Assembly (NCBI RefSeq): GCF_003751605.1
Contig: NZ_RJVJ01000001.1
Span: forward strand, 3,410,001-3,474,000
Reading direction: 5' to 3'
Length of the DNA stretch: 64,000 nucleotides
From: Kitasatospora cineracea
GTDB taxonomy: Bacteria > Actinomycetota > Actinomycetes > Streptomycetales > Streptomycetaceae
In this document: in pieces, positions 51,153 to 60,089 of the stretch
Layout of the letters: each line of letters begins with the position of its first letter
Position numbering within the stretch: the first letter of the stretch is position 1
Made by a program: the position numbers and the translations under genes
The notes under the pieces: model-generated
What the model was told of the DNA's origin: nothing
What the model saw: the letters and a program-made list of their open reading frames with translations, nothing else
Databases searched by the model: none

Positions 51153-51170
51153 GTCTGACGAAACCTCATC
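51150..51170 (-). repeat. Translation-start repeat, copy 1 (SagB-like gene)
   Basis: On the minus strand this 21-bp element reads GATGAGGTTTCGTCAGACGTG, with GAGG 11 bases before the proposed GTG start. A copy differing at three positions lies 346 bp upstream at 51496-51516 and also ends in a start codon (ATG). Confidence 0.55.
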
Positions 51171-51414
51171 CCGTTTGGTGGCGCGGCCGACCAGGCGTGC
51201 GAGAGGGCAGGCGAAAGCCCCGGCCTGTTCAGCAGATGGCGTGCGGCGGCCACGGGGAAATGTGCAAGGACTTCGATCCGACTGTGCCGCCTGCGCCATT
51301 GCAAGCTCCGGCAGCCTGTCCCCCGTGAACGGCCTACGAAGTGGATGAATTACTGGTCCGCGCCCTGAACAAGCGGCGGCTGACGATCATCCTGGGGTAC
51401 CCGTGTGAGCGCTG

Positions 51415-51498
51415 TCAAGGATTGGAGTAGACCACCCTCCCGGTGGGGCGTGGCTTCCGGCGTGGCTGGTCGCGACCGCCGGAAGAGGTTCCGCGCAT
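51415..51498 (-). CDS. 27-codon mini-ORF behind translation-start repeat copy 2
   Basis: ATG 51498 opens a 27-residue frame beginning MRGTSSGGRDQ and ending GRVVYSNP. It is preceded by copy 2 of the repeat (51496-51516), so it has the same GAGG and spacing as the SagB-like gene 263 bp downstream. The peptide is basic (seven Arg/Lys) with Thr/Ser but no Cys. It could be a regulatory leader peptide, a modified-peptide precursor or chance. Low confidence that it is a gene. Confidence 0.3.
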   Translation of the reverse strand: MRGTSSGGRDQPRRKPRPTGRVVYSNP

Positions 51499-51516
51499 GT
51501 CTGACGAACCCTCAAC

Positions 51517-51941
51517 TTGCCCGTATGTCAGGACATCCTGTGGGAACTGCCGACATTGGGCACAAGCTCGCCCGCCCCGGAGCGGCCCGGCCCGCACGGG
51601 CCGGGACACCCGCTCGGGGCGACTTGACAGCTCGCGTGTACGCGGTGCGGACCGGGTGCCGGGCGGGCCGCCGACCGATGGGCCGGAGTGGTCCCGGTCC
51701 GGAACGGAATGCGGAAGGAAATCCCCCGGGAAAGCTCACCGGCCCGAGTCGGCGGCCCGATCCGGCGACCCGTGGAAATCGCCGACGGCGGGTCGGCGGA
51801 GAATCGTCCGGGCCATTTCCTGATCGCCGGTGATTGATTTCCGGCCCTCGTCGGCGAGTCGCTGTTCGAAGCGGTGGGAATATCCGCTCCGAGACATTTA
51901 CGCCGCCCGTCGGGGGAGGGGCGGCGGCCCGGCCGCCGGCG
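51517..51941. other. Gene-free gap
   Basis: No frame on either strand shows the G/C-ending codon bias of its neighbours. The stretch 51500-51560 is lower in GC than the rest and contains CTGAC...GTCAG arms (51501-51532 region), a possible promoter or operator for the minus-strand operon. No -35/-10 pair is convincing. Confidence 0.5.
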
Positions 51942-52620
51942 TCAGCCGGGGCGGTCGGGGCGGCCGAGGGGGAACCGGGGCCGGCCGTCGGCGAGGCCCG
52001 GGACGGTGCGGGCGCCGAGCGGGCGGGAGAGGCGGAACGCGACCAGCGCGGAGCGCAGGGCGGCGTCGCAGGCCCGGGCGGGAGCGCGGTCGACGCGGCC
52101 GATCGGGACGACCGCCAGGTCGGTCTCGTGGACCTCGCCGGGGCGACGGTGCCGCAACTGCCGTGCGGGACCGCGGCGGTGACGACCGGGCCGTCGGCGG
52201 AGACCGGGTCGAGCATGGCGGAGGAGCCGTTGAAGGTGTTCGCGGTGGGGCCGGCGGCCGGGGCCCGGGAGAGGACGGCGGGGCGGCGGAACGGCCGGTC
52301 GTGGCCGGAGGGGGTGAACTCCCGGACCGGGAGGGTGGCTTGCCCGCGTGAGGCGGCCGCGGTGGTGGTGCCGGGCCGGACGGCGGTGACGGTCGGCCGG
52401 CTGTCGCAGCGGGTGGCGCGGACGTCGCTCCGGCCGGTCGGCCGGGCGAAGACCTCCTTCGCGGAGCGCTGCGGCACGGTCGGCCGGGAGCCGTCCGCGA
52501 ACTGCACCTCGGCGGTGCCGGGGACGGACACCGGCAGCGTGGCTCCCGGGCCGAGATGCCCGGAGAGGTGGGCGGCCTTGTCCGTTCCCGGGATCCCCCT
52601 CAACGCCCCTGCGCGGGCCG
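51942..52620 (-). pseudogene. Frameshifted gene remnant of unknown family
   Basis: Two minus-strand frames carry strong G/C-ending codons in succession. Frame one (about 52620 down to 52145) encodes stretches such as LPVSVPGTAEVQFADGSRP, ATLPVREFTPSGHD and SADGPVVTAAVPHG. Frame two (about 52140 to the TGA at 51942) encodes EVHETDLAVVPIGRVDRA and SALVAFRLSRPLGARTVPG. The switch lies in a run of four G/C bases near 52136-52149 and would be repaired by one extra base. No intact start was found, so it may also be truncated at the 5' end. Family not recognised; a sequencing slip is an alternative. Confidence 0.5.
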
Positions 52621-52812
52621 CGAGTCGGACGGTCCTCCCGACGGTTCGGTGCCGGGAGGCTCGGAGCGGTGGCAGGTGGTCGGCGTCGGGCAGCCGGGCC
52701 GGCTCGCGGCAGCAGCGCGGGCACGGCCGTCCGGAGTGATCTCCAGGGGTCGTGCCCGCGCGGCCGTCCGATCGAGCTCGGCGGCGGCTGTCTCCGGTCG
52801 GGGTCTGGGGGT

Positions 52813-54654
52813 TTAGAAGACCGGGACGCCGGCCCGGACCAGGCGCCAGCCGCCGTTGGCGCCGCCGGAGAAGTCGGCCGGGTCGATGACGCCCTTGGCC
52901 TTGACCCAGGCGATCATCGTGTTGCGGATCTCGTCGGAGTTGGCCCACACCTGCTGGGCGGCCGCGACGTGCGGGAAGTTGCCGCCGCCGTTGGCGCGGT
53001 AGTTGTTGACGGCGAGGACGAACTGCGCGGCCGGGTCGACCGCCGTGCCCTGGTGCGACAGGTTGACGATGCGGCTGCCGACCGGCTGCGCGATGTCGAT
53101 GTCGTAGGACAGGCCGTAGATCGAGTCGTAGTTGTAGTCGGGGGTGTTGTTGGCCTGGTTGGTCAGGGCGTCCCGGTCGATCGGCGCGCCGGGGGCGACC
53201 TGGGCGTAGTACTTGGCGGAGTACTCCAGGTAGTCCTTGAGCTGGGCGCCGGTCAGGATCCGGGCCTCCAGGGTGTTCTCGTAGATGTACAGGCCGGCCG
53301 CGTCGCGCAGCTTGACCTCGCCGGCCGGGATGACCGCGGTGCGGTTGAACGGCGCGGCCTGGGCGAGCACCGGCAGCGCGGCGTACTGGCCGCCGGCCAG
53401 CGCGTCGCGGACGGCGTCGGCCTGGACCCGGCCGATCAGGTCGATGATCGGGGTGTCCCGGAACCGGGACTCGGCGATGGAGAGGGTCTCCTTGCAGGTG
53501 CCGATGACCTGGTTGACGTAGGCGACGACCTTCTGGTGCTGGTCCTTGACCAGCTTGACGATCTTCGGGTCCTCGGTGACGGTGTTGGAGTTCAGCAGCC
53601 GGGCGCTGACGCCGGTGACGGTCCAGTGGCCGCGGGAGAACTCGACCTCGAAGTCGAAGCAGGTCAGCCGCTCGCCCCAGAGCGCGGGCTCGGAGAGCAC
53701 GACGTTCTTGCCGGTCTGCTGGTTGACCACGATCCGCTGCGGGACCTCCTTGTGGGCGTGGCCGACCAGGATGGCGTCCACGCCGGGGACGGTCGCGGCG
53801 ATCTCGGCGCCCGCGTTCTCCGAGAAGGGCAGTTGGTCGCCCCAGGAGGAGGCGCCGTCCACGCCGGTGTGGGCGGTGATCACGACCACGTCGGCGCCGG
53901 CCGCGCGGACCTTGGGGACCCACTTGGCGGCGATCTCGGGGATGCCCGGGAAGGCCAGCTTGCCCTGCACGTTGGCCTTGTCCCAGATGGCGATGCCGGG
54001 GTTGGTCAGGCCGAGGATGCCGACCCGGACCGGGCGGCCGTGGCCGAGGTGCAGTTCGCGGATGACGTACGGCGGGAAGGCCGGCTTCTCGCTCTTGGGG
54101 TCGACCGCGTTGGCGCCGAGCAGCGGGAACTCCAGCTGGTCCTGGTAGGCGCGCAGCAGCGGGATGCCGTAGTTGAACTCGTGGTTGCCGAGCGCGGCGG
54201 CGTCGTAGCCGATGGCGTTCATGGCGGTGGCCATCGGGTGGCGCGGGGCCTTCTTGCCGGTGATCGGCTCGATCCGGGCGAAGTAGTAGGAGAGCTGGGT
54301 GCCCTGGATGGTGTCGCCGGCGTCGATCAGGAGGGTGCGGCCGCGGCCCTTCTCCTTGCGGACCTGCTCGACCAGGGTGGAGATCTTGGCGAGGCCGACG
54401 TCGTTGTGCGCGGCGTCGTCGTACTCGGAGTCGGTGAAGTACTCCCAGTTGAGGACGTGGCCGTGCAGGTCGGTGGTGCCCATCACGGTGAAGGCGCCCT
54501 TGAACGGGACGGGGCCCCTGCCGTGGGACTCGTCCCGGTCGTGGTCCGCGGCGGCGGCGGGGGTGGCCGCGGCGGCGGACAGGCCGCCGACCAGGGCGGC
54601 ACCGGCCGCGGTGGCGGCGGAGCGGGTGACGAAGTCACGGCGGTTGAGGGACAT
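52813..54654 (-). CDS. Tat-exported 5'-nucleotidase / 2',3'-cyclic phosphodiesterase (UshA/CpdB type)
   Basis: 613 aa. The N-terminal signal SLNRRDFVTRSAATAAGAA has the Tat twin arginine. The metallophosphoesterase domain carries GTTDLHGHV, IDAGDTIQG, LGNHEFNYG, ITAHTG and VGHAHKEVP; the C-terminal substrate domain has IYENTLEARILTG and VNNYRANGGG. It should hydrolyse extracellular nucleotides to supply phosphate and nucleosides. ATG 54654 follows TTGGAG; TTG 54666 is a weaker option. No sortase motif is seen. Confidence 0.92.
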   Translation of the reverse strand: MSLNRRDFVTRSAATAAGAALVGGLSAAAATPAAAADHDRDESHGRGPVPFKGAFTVMGTTDLHGHVLNWEYFTDSEYDDAAHNDVGLAKISTLVEQVRKEKGRGRTLLIDAGDTIQGTQLSYYFARIEPITGKKAPRHPMATAMNAIGYDAAALGNHEFNYGIPLLRAYQDQLEFPLLGANAVDPKSEKPAFPPYVIRELHLGHGRPVRVGILGLTNPGIAIWDKANVQGKLAFPGIPEIAAKWVPKVRAAGADVVVITAHTGVDGASSWGDQLPFSENAGAEIAATVPGVDAILVGHAHKEVPQRIVVNQQTGKNVVLSEPALWGERLTCFDFEVEFSRGHWTVTGVSARLLNSNTVTEDPKIVKLVKDQHQKVVAYVNQVIGTCKETLSIAESRFRDTPIIDLIGRVQADAVRDALAGGQYAALPVLAQAAPFNRTAVIPAGEVKLRDAAGLYIYENTLEARILTGAQLKDYLEYSAKYYAQVAPGAPIDRDALTNQANNTPDYNYDSIYGLSYDIDIAQPVGSRIVNLSHQGTAVDPAAQFVLAVNNYRANGGGNFPHVAAAQQVWANSDEIRNTMIAWVKAKGVIDPADFSGGANGGWRLVRAGVPVF

Positions 54655-55047
54655 CGAGGACTCCAAGTCGGGCGGTACGGGCGGTCAGCCGGCGTCCGGG
54701 GCAGGGCAGGTGACGCCCCGCCACCCGTGGTGACGCGCGTAGAAAACGCGACTGGCAGTCTGCCGGTTTCCGGCCCCCGAGGCCAGACCCATTCGCCATC
54801 CAACAGGTGAGATCCGGGTGACCCCCGGGTGGCGCGCCCGCCCGCCGCGGACCCGCCCCGGGGCCGCCGGACGCCCGCGGAGCACCCGCCGGGCGAACTG
54901 CCGTGCGTCAACCCGGGCGGCGGGCGCCCACTCCGCGCGCCACCGCCCGCCCGGTGCAGGTCCGTTCACCAAATCTTTTGCCAACTGCCATGGGAGGACT
55001 GGCCGGAACCGCGCTGTTACGACCCGGTAATGCCTAGGCTCTGCTGT
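54655..55047. promoter_or_regulatory. Divergent promoter region of 5'-nucleotidase and pyk
   Basis: 393 bp with no gene. TAGGCT at 55035-55040 fits a -10 for pyk; the ATG follows seven bases later with no ribosome site (upstream bases CTCTGCTGT), so pyk mRNA is probably leaderless. An AT-richer patch at 54968-54985 (CACCAAATCTTTTGCC) may bind a regulator. Nothing else stands out. Confidence 0.45.
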
Positions 55048-56475
55048 ATGCGCCGAGCAAAAATCGTTTGTACTCTCGGGCCTGCCGCAGACTCGTACGA
55101 CCAGATCAAGGCCCTGGTCGACGCCGGTATGGACATCGCCCGACTGAACCTCAGCCACGGCTCCCACGCGGAGCACGAGGAGCGTTACCACCGGGTCCGC
55201 AAGGCCTCGGACGAGTCGGGTCGCAGCGTCGGGGTGCTGGCCGACCTGCAGGGCCCGAAGATCCGCCTCGCCACCTTCGCCGACGGGCCGGTCCTGCTGG
55301 AGCGCGGGGACGAGTTCACCATCACCGTCGACGACGTCCCCGGGGACCGCGAGATCTGCGGCACCACGTACAAGGGCCTGGCCGCGGACGTCTCGCGCGG
55401 CGAGCGGATCCTGGTCGACGACGGCCGGGTCTGCCTGGAGGTCACCCACGTCGAGGGCCCCCGGGTGCACTGCATCGTCATCGAGGGCGGACTGGTCTCC
55501 GACCACAAGGGCCTCAACCTCCCCGGTGTCGCCGTCTCGGTGCCCGCGCTCTCCGACAAGGACGTCGAAGACCTGCGCTGGGCCCTGCGGACCGGGGCCG
55601 ACGTCATCGCGCTGTCGTTCGTGCGCAGCGGGAAGGACGTCGAGGCGGTGCACCGGATCATGGCCGAGGAGGGCCGCCGGATCCCGGTCATCGCCAAGAT
55701 CGAGAAGCCGCAGGCGGTGGAGAACCTCGAGTCCATCGTGGACGCCTTCGACGGCATCATGGTCGCCCGCGGCGACCTGGGCGTCGAACTCCCGCTGGAG
55801 CAGGTGCCGATCGTCCAGAAGCGCGCCGTCAAGCTGGCCAAGCGCAACGCCAAGCCGGTGATCGTCGCCACCCAGATGCTGGACTCGATGATCAACGCCT
55901 CCCGGCCGACCCGCGCCGAGGCGTCCGACGTGGCCAACGCGGTGCTGGACGGCACCGACGCGGTGATGCTCTCCGGCGAGACCTCGGTCGGCAAGTACCC
56001 GGTCGAGACGGTGAAGACGATGGCCCGGATCGTCGAGGCCGCCGAGGAGGACGTCCTCGCCGCCGGCCTGCCCGTCCTCACCACCAGCAGCAAGCCCCGC
56101 ACCCAGGGCGGCGCGGTCGCCCGGGCGGCCGCCGAGATCGGCGACTTCCTGGACGCCAAGTACCTGATCGCGTTCACCCGGAGTGGCGACACTGCCCGCC
56201 GGCTGACCCGCTACCGCTCGCCGATCCCGGTCCTGGCGTTCACCTACGAGCCCGCCGTGCGCAGCCAGTTGGCGCTCACCTGGGGCGTGGAGACCTTCCT
56301 CGGCCCGTTCGTCACCACCACCGACGAACTGGTCGCCCAGGTCGACTCGGCGCTGCTGAGCCTGGGCCGCTGCAAGCCCGGCGACGTCGTGATCATCACG
56401 GCCGGCTCCCCGCCCGGCCTGGCCGGATCGACCAACCTGGTGCGGGTGCACCACGTCGGCGAACCGGCCAACTGA
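55048..56475 (+). CDS. pyk: Pyruvate kinase
   Basis: 475 aa, usual length. It makes pyruvate and ATP from PEP. Blocks present: RRAKIVCTLGPA, ARLNLSHGSH, LADLQGPKIRL, VIAKIEKPQAVENL with the active-site Lys, MVARGDLGVELP, VATQMLDSMI, PTRAEASDVANAVLDGTDAV and a C-terminal alpha/beta domain (TRSGDTARRLTRYR). Streptomyces carry two pyk genes; which one this is cannot be decided from sequence alone. A terminator follows within 10 bases. Confidence 0.96.
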   Translation: MRRAKIVCTLGPAADSYDQIKALVDAGMDIARLNLSHGSHAEHEERYHRVRKASDESGRSVGVLADLQGPKIRLATFADGPVLLERGDEFTITVDDVPGDREICGTTYKGLAADVSRGERILVDDGRVCLEVTHVEGPRVHCIVIEGGLVSDHKGLNLPGVAVSVPALSDKDVEDLRWALRTGADVIALSFVRSGKDVEAVHRIMAEEGRRIPVIAKIEKPQAVENLESIVDAFDGIMVARGDLGVELPLEQVPIVQKRAVKLAKRNAKPVIVATQMLDSMINASRPTRAEASDVANAVLDGTDAVMLSGETSVGKYPVETVKTMARIVEAAEEDVLAAGLPVLTTSSKPRTQGGAVARAAAEIGDFLDAKYLIAFTRSGDTARRLTRYRSPIPVLAFTYEPAVRSQLALTWGVETFLGPFVTTTDELVAQVDSALLSLGRCKPGDVVIITAGSPPGLAGSTNLVRVHHVGEPAN

Positions 56476-56480
56476 CCCCG

Positions 56481-56525
56481 CGGCCGGGGCCGTTCCGTCC
56501 GCTCCGGACGGCGCGGCCCCGGCCG
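56481..56525 (+). terminator. pyk terminator hairpin
   Basis: CGGCCGGGGCCGTTCCGTCCG pairs with the segment 56505-56525 across a CTC loop, with two internal mismatches. It begins 5 bp after the pyk stop. Confidence 0.75.
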
Positions 56526-56636
56526 TCGCGTGACGTCCCGTCAGTCACCCGCCGCACCACCGCCACCGCTGTGGGTAGCATGCCTCGGGTGGGCCACCGG
56601 GGTCGGGCCCGCGCCGCGAACGGGGGTTGGAACCGC

Positions 56637-57575
56637 TTGATACGCCGCCGCACCGCTGCGCTCTGCGCCGCGGCCGTGCTCACCGCCGGCTGCACCCCCT
56701 ACGGCGCGGACACCCTGCAGGCGGTGGCCTCCGGGAGTCCGGCGCGGGCGGTGGCCCGGAGCGTGGCGGTGGACCGGACGGCGTGGTGGGGCGGCAGCTC
56801 CTACCGGCTCACCGGGGTGACCGCGACCGCGCAGCCCAACGGCCGCACCGAGGTCGAACTGGTCCTGGGCGTGGTGGTCGAGTCGCCGGTGCCCGCCGCC
56901 TCCGCGCTGCCCCGGGTGGCGCTGGAGCAGGAGGGCGTCGCGGTCAGCGGCCCGCTGGAGGTCCAGCCGCCGCCGTTCGGCCGGGCCTCGCTGACCGTCA
57001 CCGTGCAGGACGTCGGCCCGCCCGGGCAGCTGCTCGACCCGAACCGGCTCGCCCTGGTGCTGGCCGCCCCCGGGGCCGCCCGCGCGGTGCTCCCGATCGG
57101 GGCCCGCTCCGGGCAGGACCCGGTGGACCTCCGGCCGACCGTGCTGCACCCCTCCGCCGACACCGTGCACGTCGGCCGCTACCGGCTGGTGCTGTCCTCC
57201 GCCCGGCTGCGCGAGGACTGCACCGGCAACCCGCTGCCGGCCCGGGCCGTGCCGATCGGCACCACGCCCTTCGTGCCCCGCTCGCTGCGCGCCCTGAAGC
57301 CCGGTCAGCACAGCGTGGAGGTCCTGTTCGAGGCCCCGGCCGGCACCACCCCCGAGCAGCTGGTGCTGCACCTGACGCTCCCGGACGGCCGCCGGCTCGC
57401 CCCCAGCACCCCGGTCGACGCCACCGCCCACCCGGGCCGGCCGGACACCGTCAGCCTGGCGGCCTGGTTCGACTTCTACGGCGACACCGCCGGGACGTAC
57501 ACCTTGGAGGCCGCGGACGGCTTGGTCGAGGGGGCGGCGGACCGGCCGGTGGCGGTCACGCTCCGCGCCGGGTGA
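56637..57575 (+). CDS. Putative lipoprotein
   Basis: 312 aa. From TTG 56637 the N terminus is MIRRRTAALCAAAVLTAGC, a compact signal peptide with the lipobox LTAGC, so the mature protein should be lipidated and surface-exposed. The rest is beta-rich: WWGGSSYRLTGVTAT, TEVELVLGVVVE, VGRYRLVLSSARL and AWFDFYGDTAGTYTLE suggest two Ig-like or jelly-roll domains. TTG is preferred over ATG 56580 because GGGGGTTGGA lies just before it and the longer start spoils the signal. No family recognised. It lies upstream of the convergent tRNA. Confidence 0.72.
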   Translation: MIRRRTAALCAAAVLTAGCTPYGADTLQAVASGSPARAVARSVAVDRTAWWGGSSYRLTGVTATAQPNGRTEVELVLGVVVESPVPAASALPRVALEQEGVAVSGPLEVQPPPFGRASLTVTVQDVGPPGQLLDPNRLALVLAAPGAARAVLPIGARSGQDPVDLRPTVLHPSADTVHVGRYRLVLSSARLREDCTGNPLPARAVPIGTTPFVPRSLRALKPGQHSVEVLFEAPAGTTPEQLVLHLTLPDGRRLAPSTPVDATAHPGRPDTVSLAAWFDFYGDTAGTYTLEAADGLVEGAADRPVAVTLRAG

Positions 57576-57623
57576 GGGCGCGGCCTCCAGGAGGCTGCCG
57601 CCGCCTTGGATTCGAAGAGAAAG

Positions 57624-57697
57624 TGCCCCGAGTGGGATTCGAACCCACACCGGACGGTGTTTGAGACCGTTGCCTCTGCCGATTGGGCTATCGGGGC
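57624..57697 (-). tRNA. tRNA with CAA anticodon and short variable arm (Leu-CAA by anticodon)
   Basis: On the minus strand a complete cloverleaf folds. Acceptor GCCCCGA/TCGGGGC with discriminator A; D arm GCC...GGC with a GG pair; anticodon arm ACGGT-CTCAAAC-ACCGT, giving anticodon CAA; a five-base variable loop CCGGT; T arm GTGGG-TTCGAAT-CCCAC. CCA is not encoded. By anticodon it would read UUG as Leu, but bacterial tRNA-Leu normally has a long variable arm, so this class I shape is odd. Confidence 0.88.
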
Positions 57698-57795
57698 CCA
57701 GCGGATCGAAGGTCGAACCCCCCACCGCGGTGAACCAAACATACCGTGTCTGGGTAGGCTCATGCATGCAGCACCCCGCCGGACCGAGGAGCCCC

Positions 57796-58449
57796 GTGAG
57801 CACCGCCGACGAGCAGGCCCAGCCGCTTGACACCGACTCGCCCCAGATCACCCGAATCGTCATCGCCGAGGACGAGGCACTGATCCGCCTCGACCTCAAG
57901 GAGATGTTGGAGGAGGAGGGCTACACCGTCGTCGGTGAGGCCGGTGACGGCGCGACGGCGGTCAAACTGGTCGAGGAGCTCAAGCCCGACCTGGCCATCC
58001 TGGACGTGAAGATGCCCGTCCTGGACGGCCTCTCGGCCGCCGAGCGGATCCACGAGCAGCACCTCGCCCCGGTGCTGATGCTCACCGCGTTCTCCCAGCG
58101 CGAGCTGGTCGACCGGGCCCGGGACGCCGGCGCGATGGCCTACATCGTCAAGCCGTTCAGCAAGAGCGACCTGGTGCCCGCGATCGAGATGGCGGTCTCC
58201 CGCTACACCGAGATGCGCACCCTGGAGCAGGAGATCGCGGACCTCTCGCAGCGGCTGGAGACCCGCAAGCTGGTCGACCGCGCCAAGAGCGTGCTGCAGA
58301 CCAAGTTCGGCCTGAACGAGCCCGCCGCGTTCCGCTGGATCCAGAAGACCTCGATGGACCGCCGGATGACCATGGCCGCCGTCGCCGAGGCCGTGATCGA
58401 GGAGGGCGCCGCCCAGGACCGCAAGAAGGCCGACGCCGCCGAGGACTGA
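57796..58449 (+). CDS. pdtaR: ANTAR-domain response regulator PdtaR
   Basis: 217 aa. The receiver domain has the acidic pocket IVIAEDEALIRLDLKEML, phosphoacceptor Asp in LAILDVKMPVLDGLSA, Thr in MLTAFS and Lys in YIVKPFSKSDL. The C-terminal ANTAR RNA-binding domain follows a coiled linker (EQEIADLSQRLETRKLVDRA) and ends FRWIQKTSMDRRMTMAAVA. It acts by antitermination on target transcripts after phosphorylation by PdtaS, which is not in this window. GTG 57796 follows GAGGAG. Confidence 0.95.
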   Translation: MSTADEQAQPLDTDSPQITRIVIAEDEALIRLDLKEMLEEEGYTVVGEAGDGATAVKLVEELKPDLAILDVKMPVLDGLSAAERIHEQHLAPVLMLTAFSQRELVDRARDAGAMAYIVKPFSKSDLVPAIEMAVSRYTEMRTLEQEIADLSQRLETRKLVDRAKSVLQTKFGLNEPAAFRWIQKTSMDRRMTMAAVAEAVIEEGAAQDRKKADAAED

Positions 58450-58457
58450 CCGCCCCC

Positions 58458-58519
58458 CGCACGCGCGGGAGCGCCCCCGCCCGGACACCGGTCCGGACGG
58501 GGGCGCTCCCGCGCGTGCG
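58458..58519. terminator. Bidirectional terminator between pdtaR and livF
   Basis: A 29-bp stem (58458-58486 with 58491-58519), with one mismatch, closes on a four-base loop ACCG. It starts 8 bp after the pdtaR stop and ends 8 bp before the livF stop, so it serves both convergent transcripts. Confidence 0.88.
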
Positions 58520-58527
58520 ACGGGCGG

Positions 58528-59240
<713 letters not shown>

Positions 59241-59244
<4 letters not shown>

Positions 59245-60089
59245 TGGCCGTCCTCCTGAGCTGCGGTGGTTCCTTCGAGCGGGGCGCCCAGGTAGGCGGT
59301 GACGACCCGTTCGTCGTTCTGCACGGTCTCCCGGTCGCCCTCGACGATCTTCTGGCCCTGCACCAGCACGGCGGTCCGGTCGCACAGGTTGAAGATGAAC
59401 TTCATGTCGTGCTCGATCACCAGCACCGCGATGCCCAGGTCCCGGATGGCGAACACCAGTTCCTCGGCGGCCCGGGTCTCCTGCGGGTTCATGCCCGCGG
59501 TCGGCTCGTCCAGCAGCAGCAGGCCCGGCTCGGACGCCAGCGCCCGGGCGATCTCCAGCTTGCGCTGCTCGCCGTAGGGCAGGTTCCGGGCCAGGTGGTC
59601 GGCCTTCGCGCCGAGGCCGCAGAACTCCAGCAGCTCCCGGGCCCGCTCCCGGCCCTCCCGCTCGGCCCGCCGGTAGCCCGGGCCGCGCAGGATCGCCGAG
59701 AACAGCCCCTCCTTGGTGCGGGTGTGCCGGCCCACCAGGACGTTCTCCAGCGCCGTCATGTTGGCGAACAGCCGGATGTTCTGGAAGGTCCGGGCGATCC
59801 CGGCCTGGGTCACCAGGTGCGGCTTCGGCGGCAGCACCCGGCCCTTGTACGTCACGGTGCCCTCGGTCGGGACGTACAGCCCCGTCAGGCAGTTGAAGAA
59901 GGTGGTCTTCCCGGCCCCGTTCGGGCCGATCAGACCGACGATCTCACCCTGGCGGACCGTCAGGTCCACGTTGTTGACCGCGGTGAGGCCGCCGAAGCGC
60001 ATCACCACGCCGGAGGCCTCCAGCACGGTCTCGGCGGGCGGCGCGGGCGCCGCGGCGGCGGGGGCGGTGTCGGTGGTCACGGCGCTCAC
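59241..60089 (-). CDS. livG: Branched-chain amino acid ABC transporter ATPase LivG
   Basis: 282 aa. Walker A IGPNGAGKTTFFN, LivG-type GIARTFQNIRLFANMTALEN, signature NLPYGEQRKLEIARAL and Walker B LLLLDEPTAGMNP, followed by VLVIEHDMKFI. The N-terminal ~20 residues are Ala/Pro-rich. The GTG 60089 start overlaps livM's stop, keeping the GTGA coupling seen along the operon. Confidence 0.94.

Noticed and set aside
51405-51833. 142-codon plus-strand frame upstream of the biosynthetic operon
   Set aside because: Third codon positions are not G/C-biased, composition is Arg/Gly/Pro-rich, and no ribosome site or family is seen.
51834-52739. 301-codon plus-strand frame opposite the frameshifted remnant
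   Set aside because: The coding bias is clearly on the minus strand here; this is its antisense shadow.
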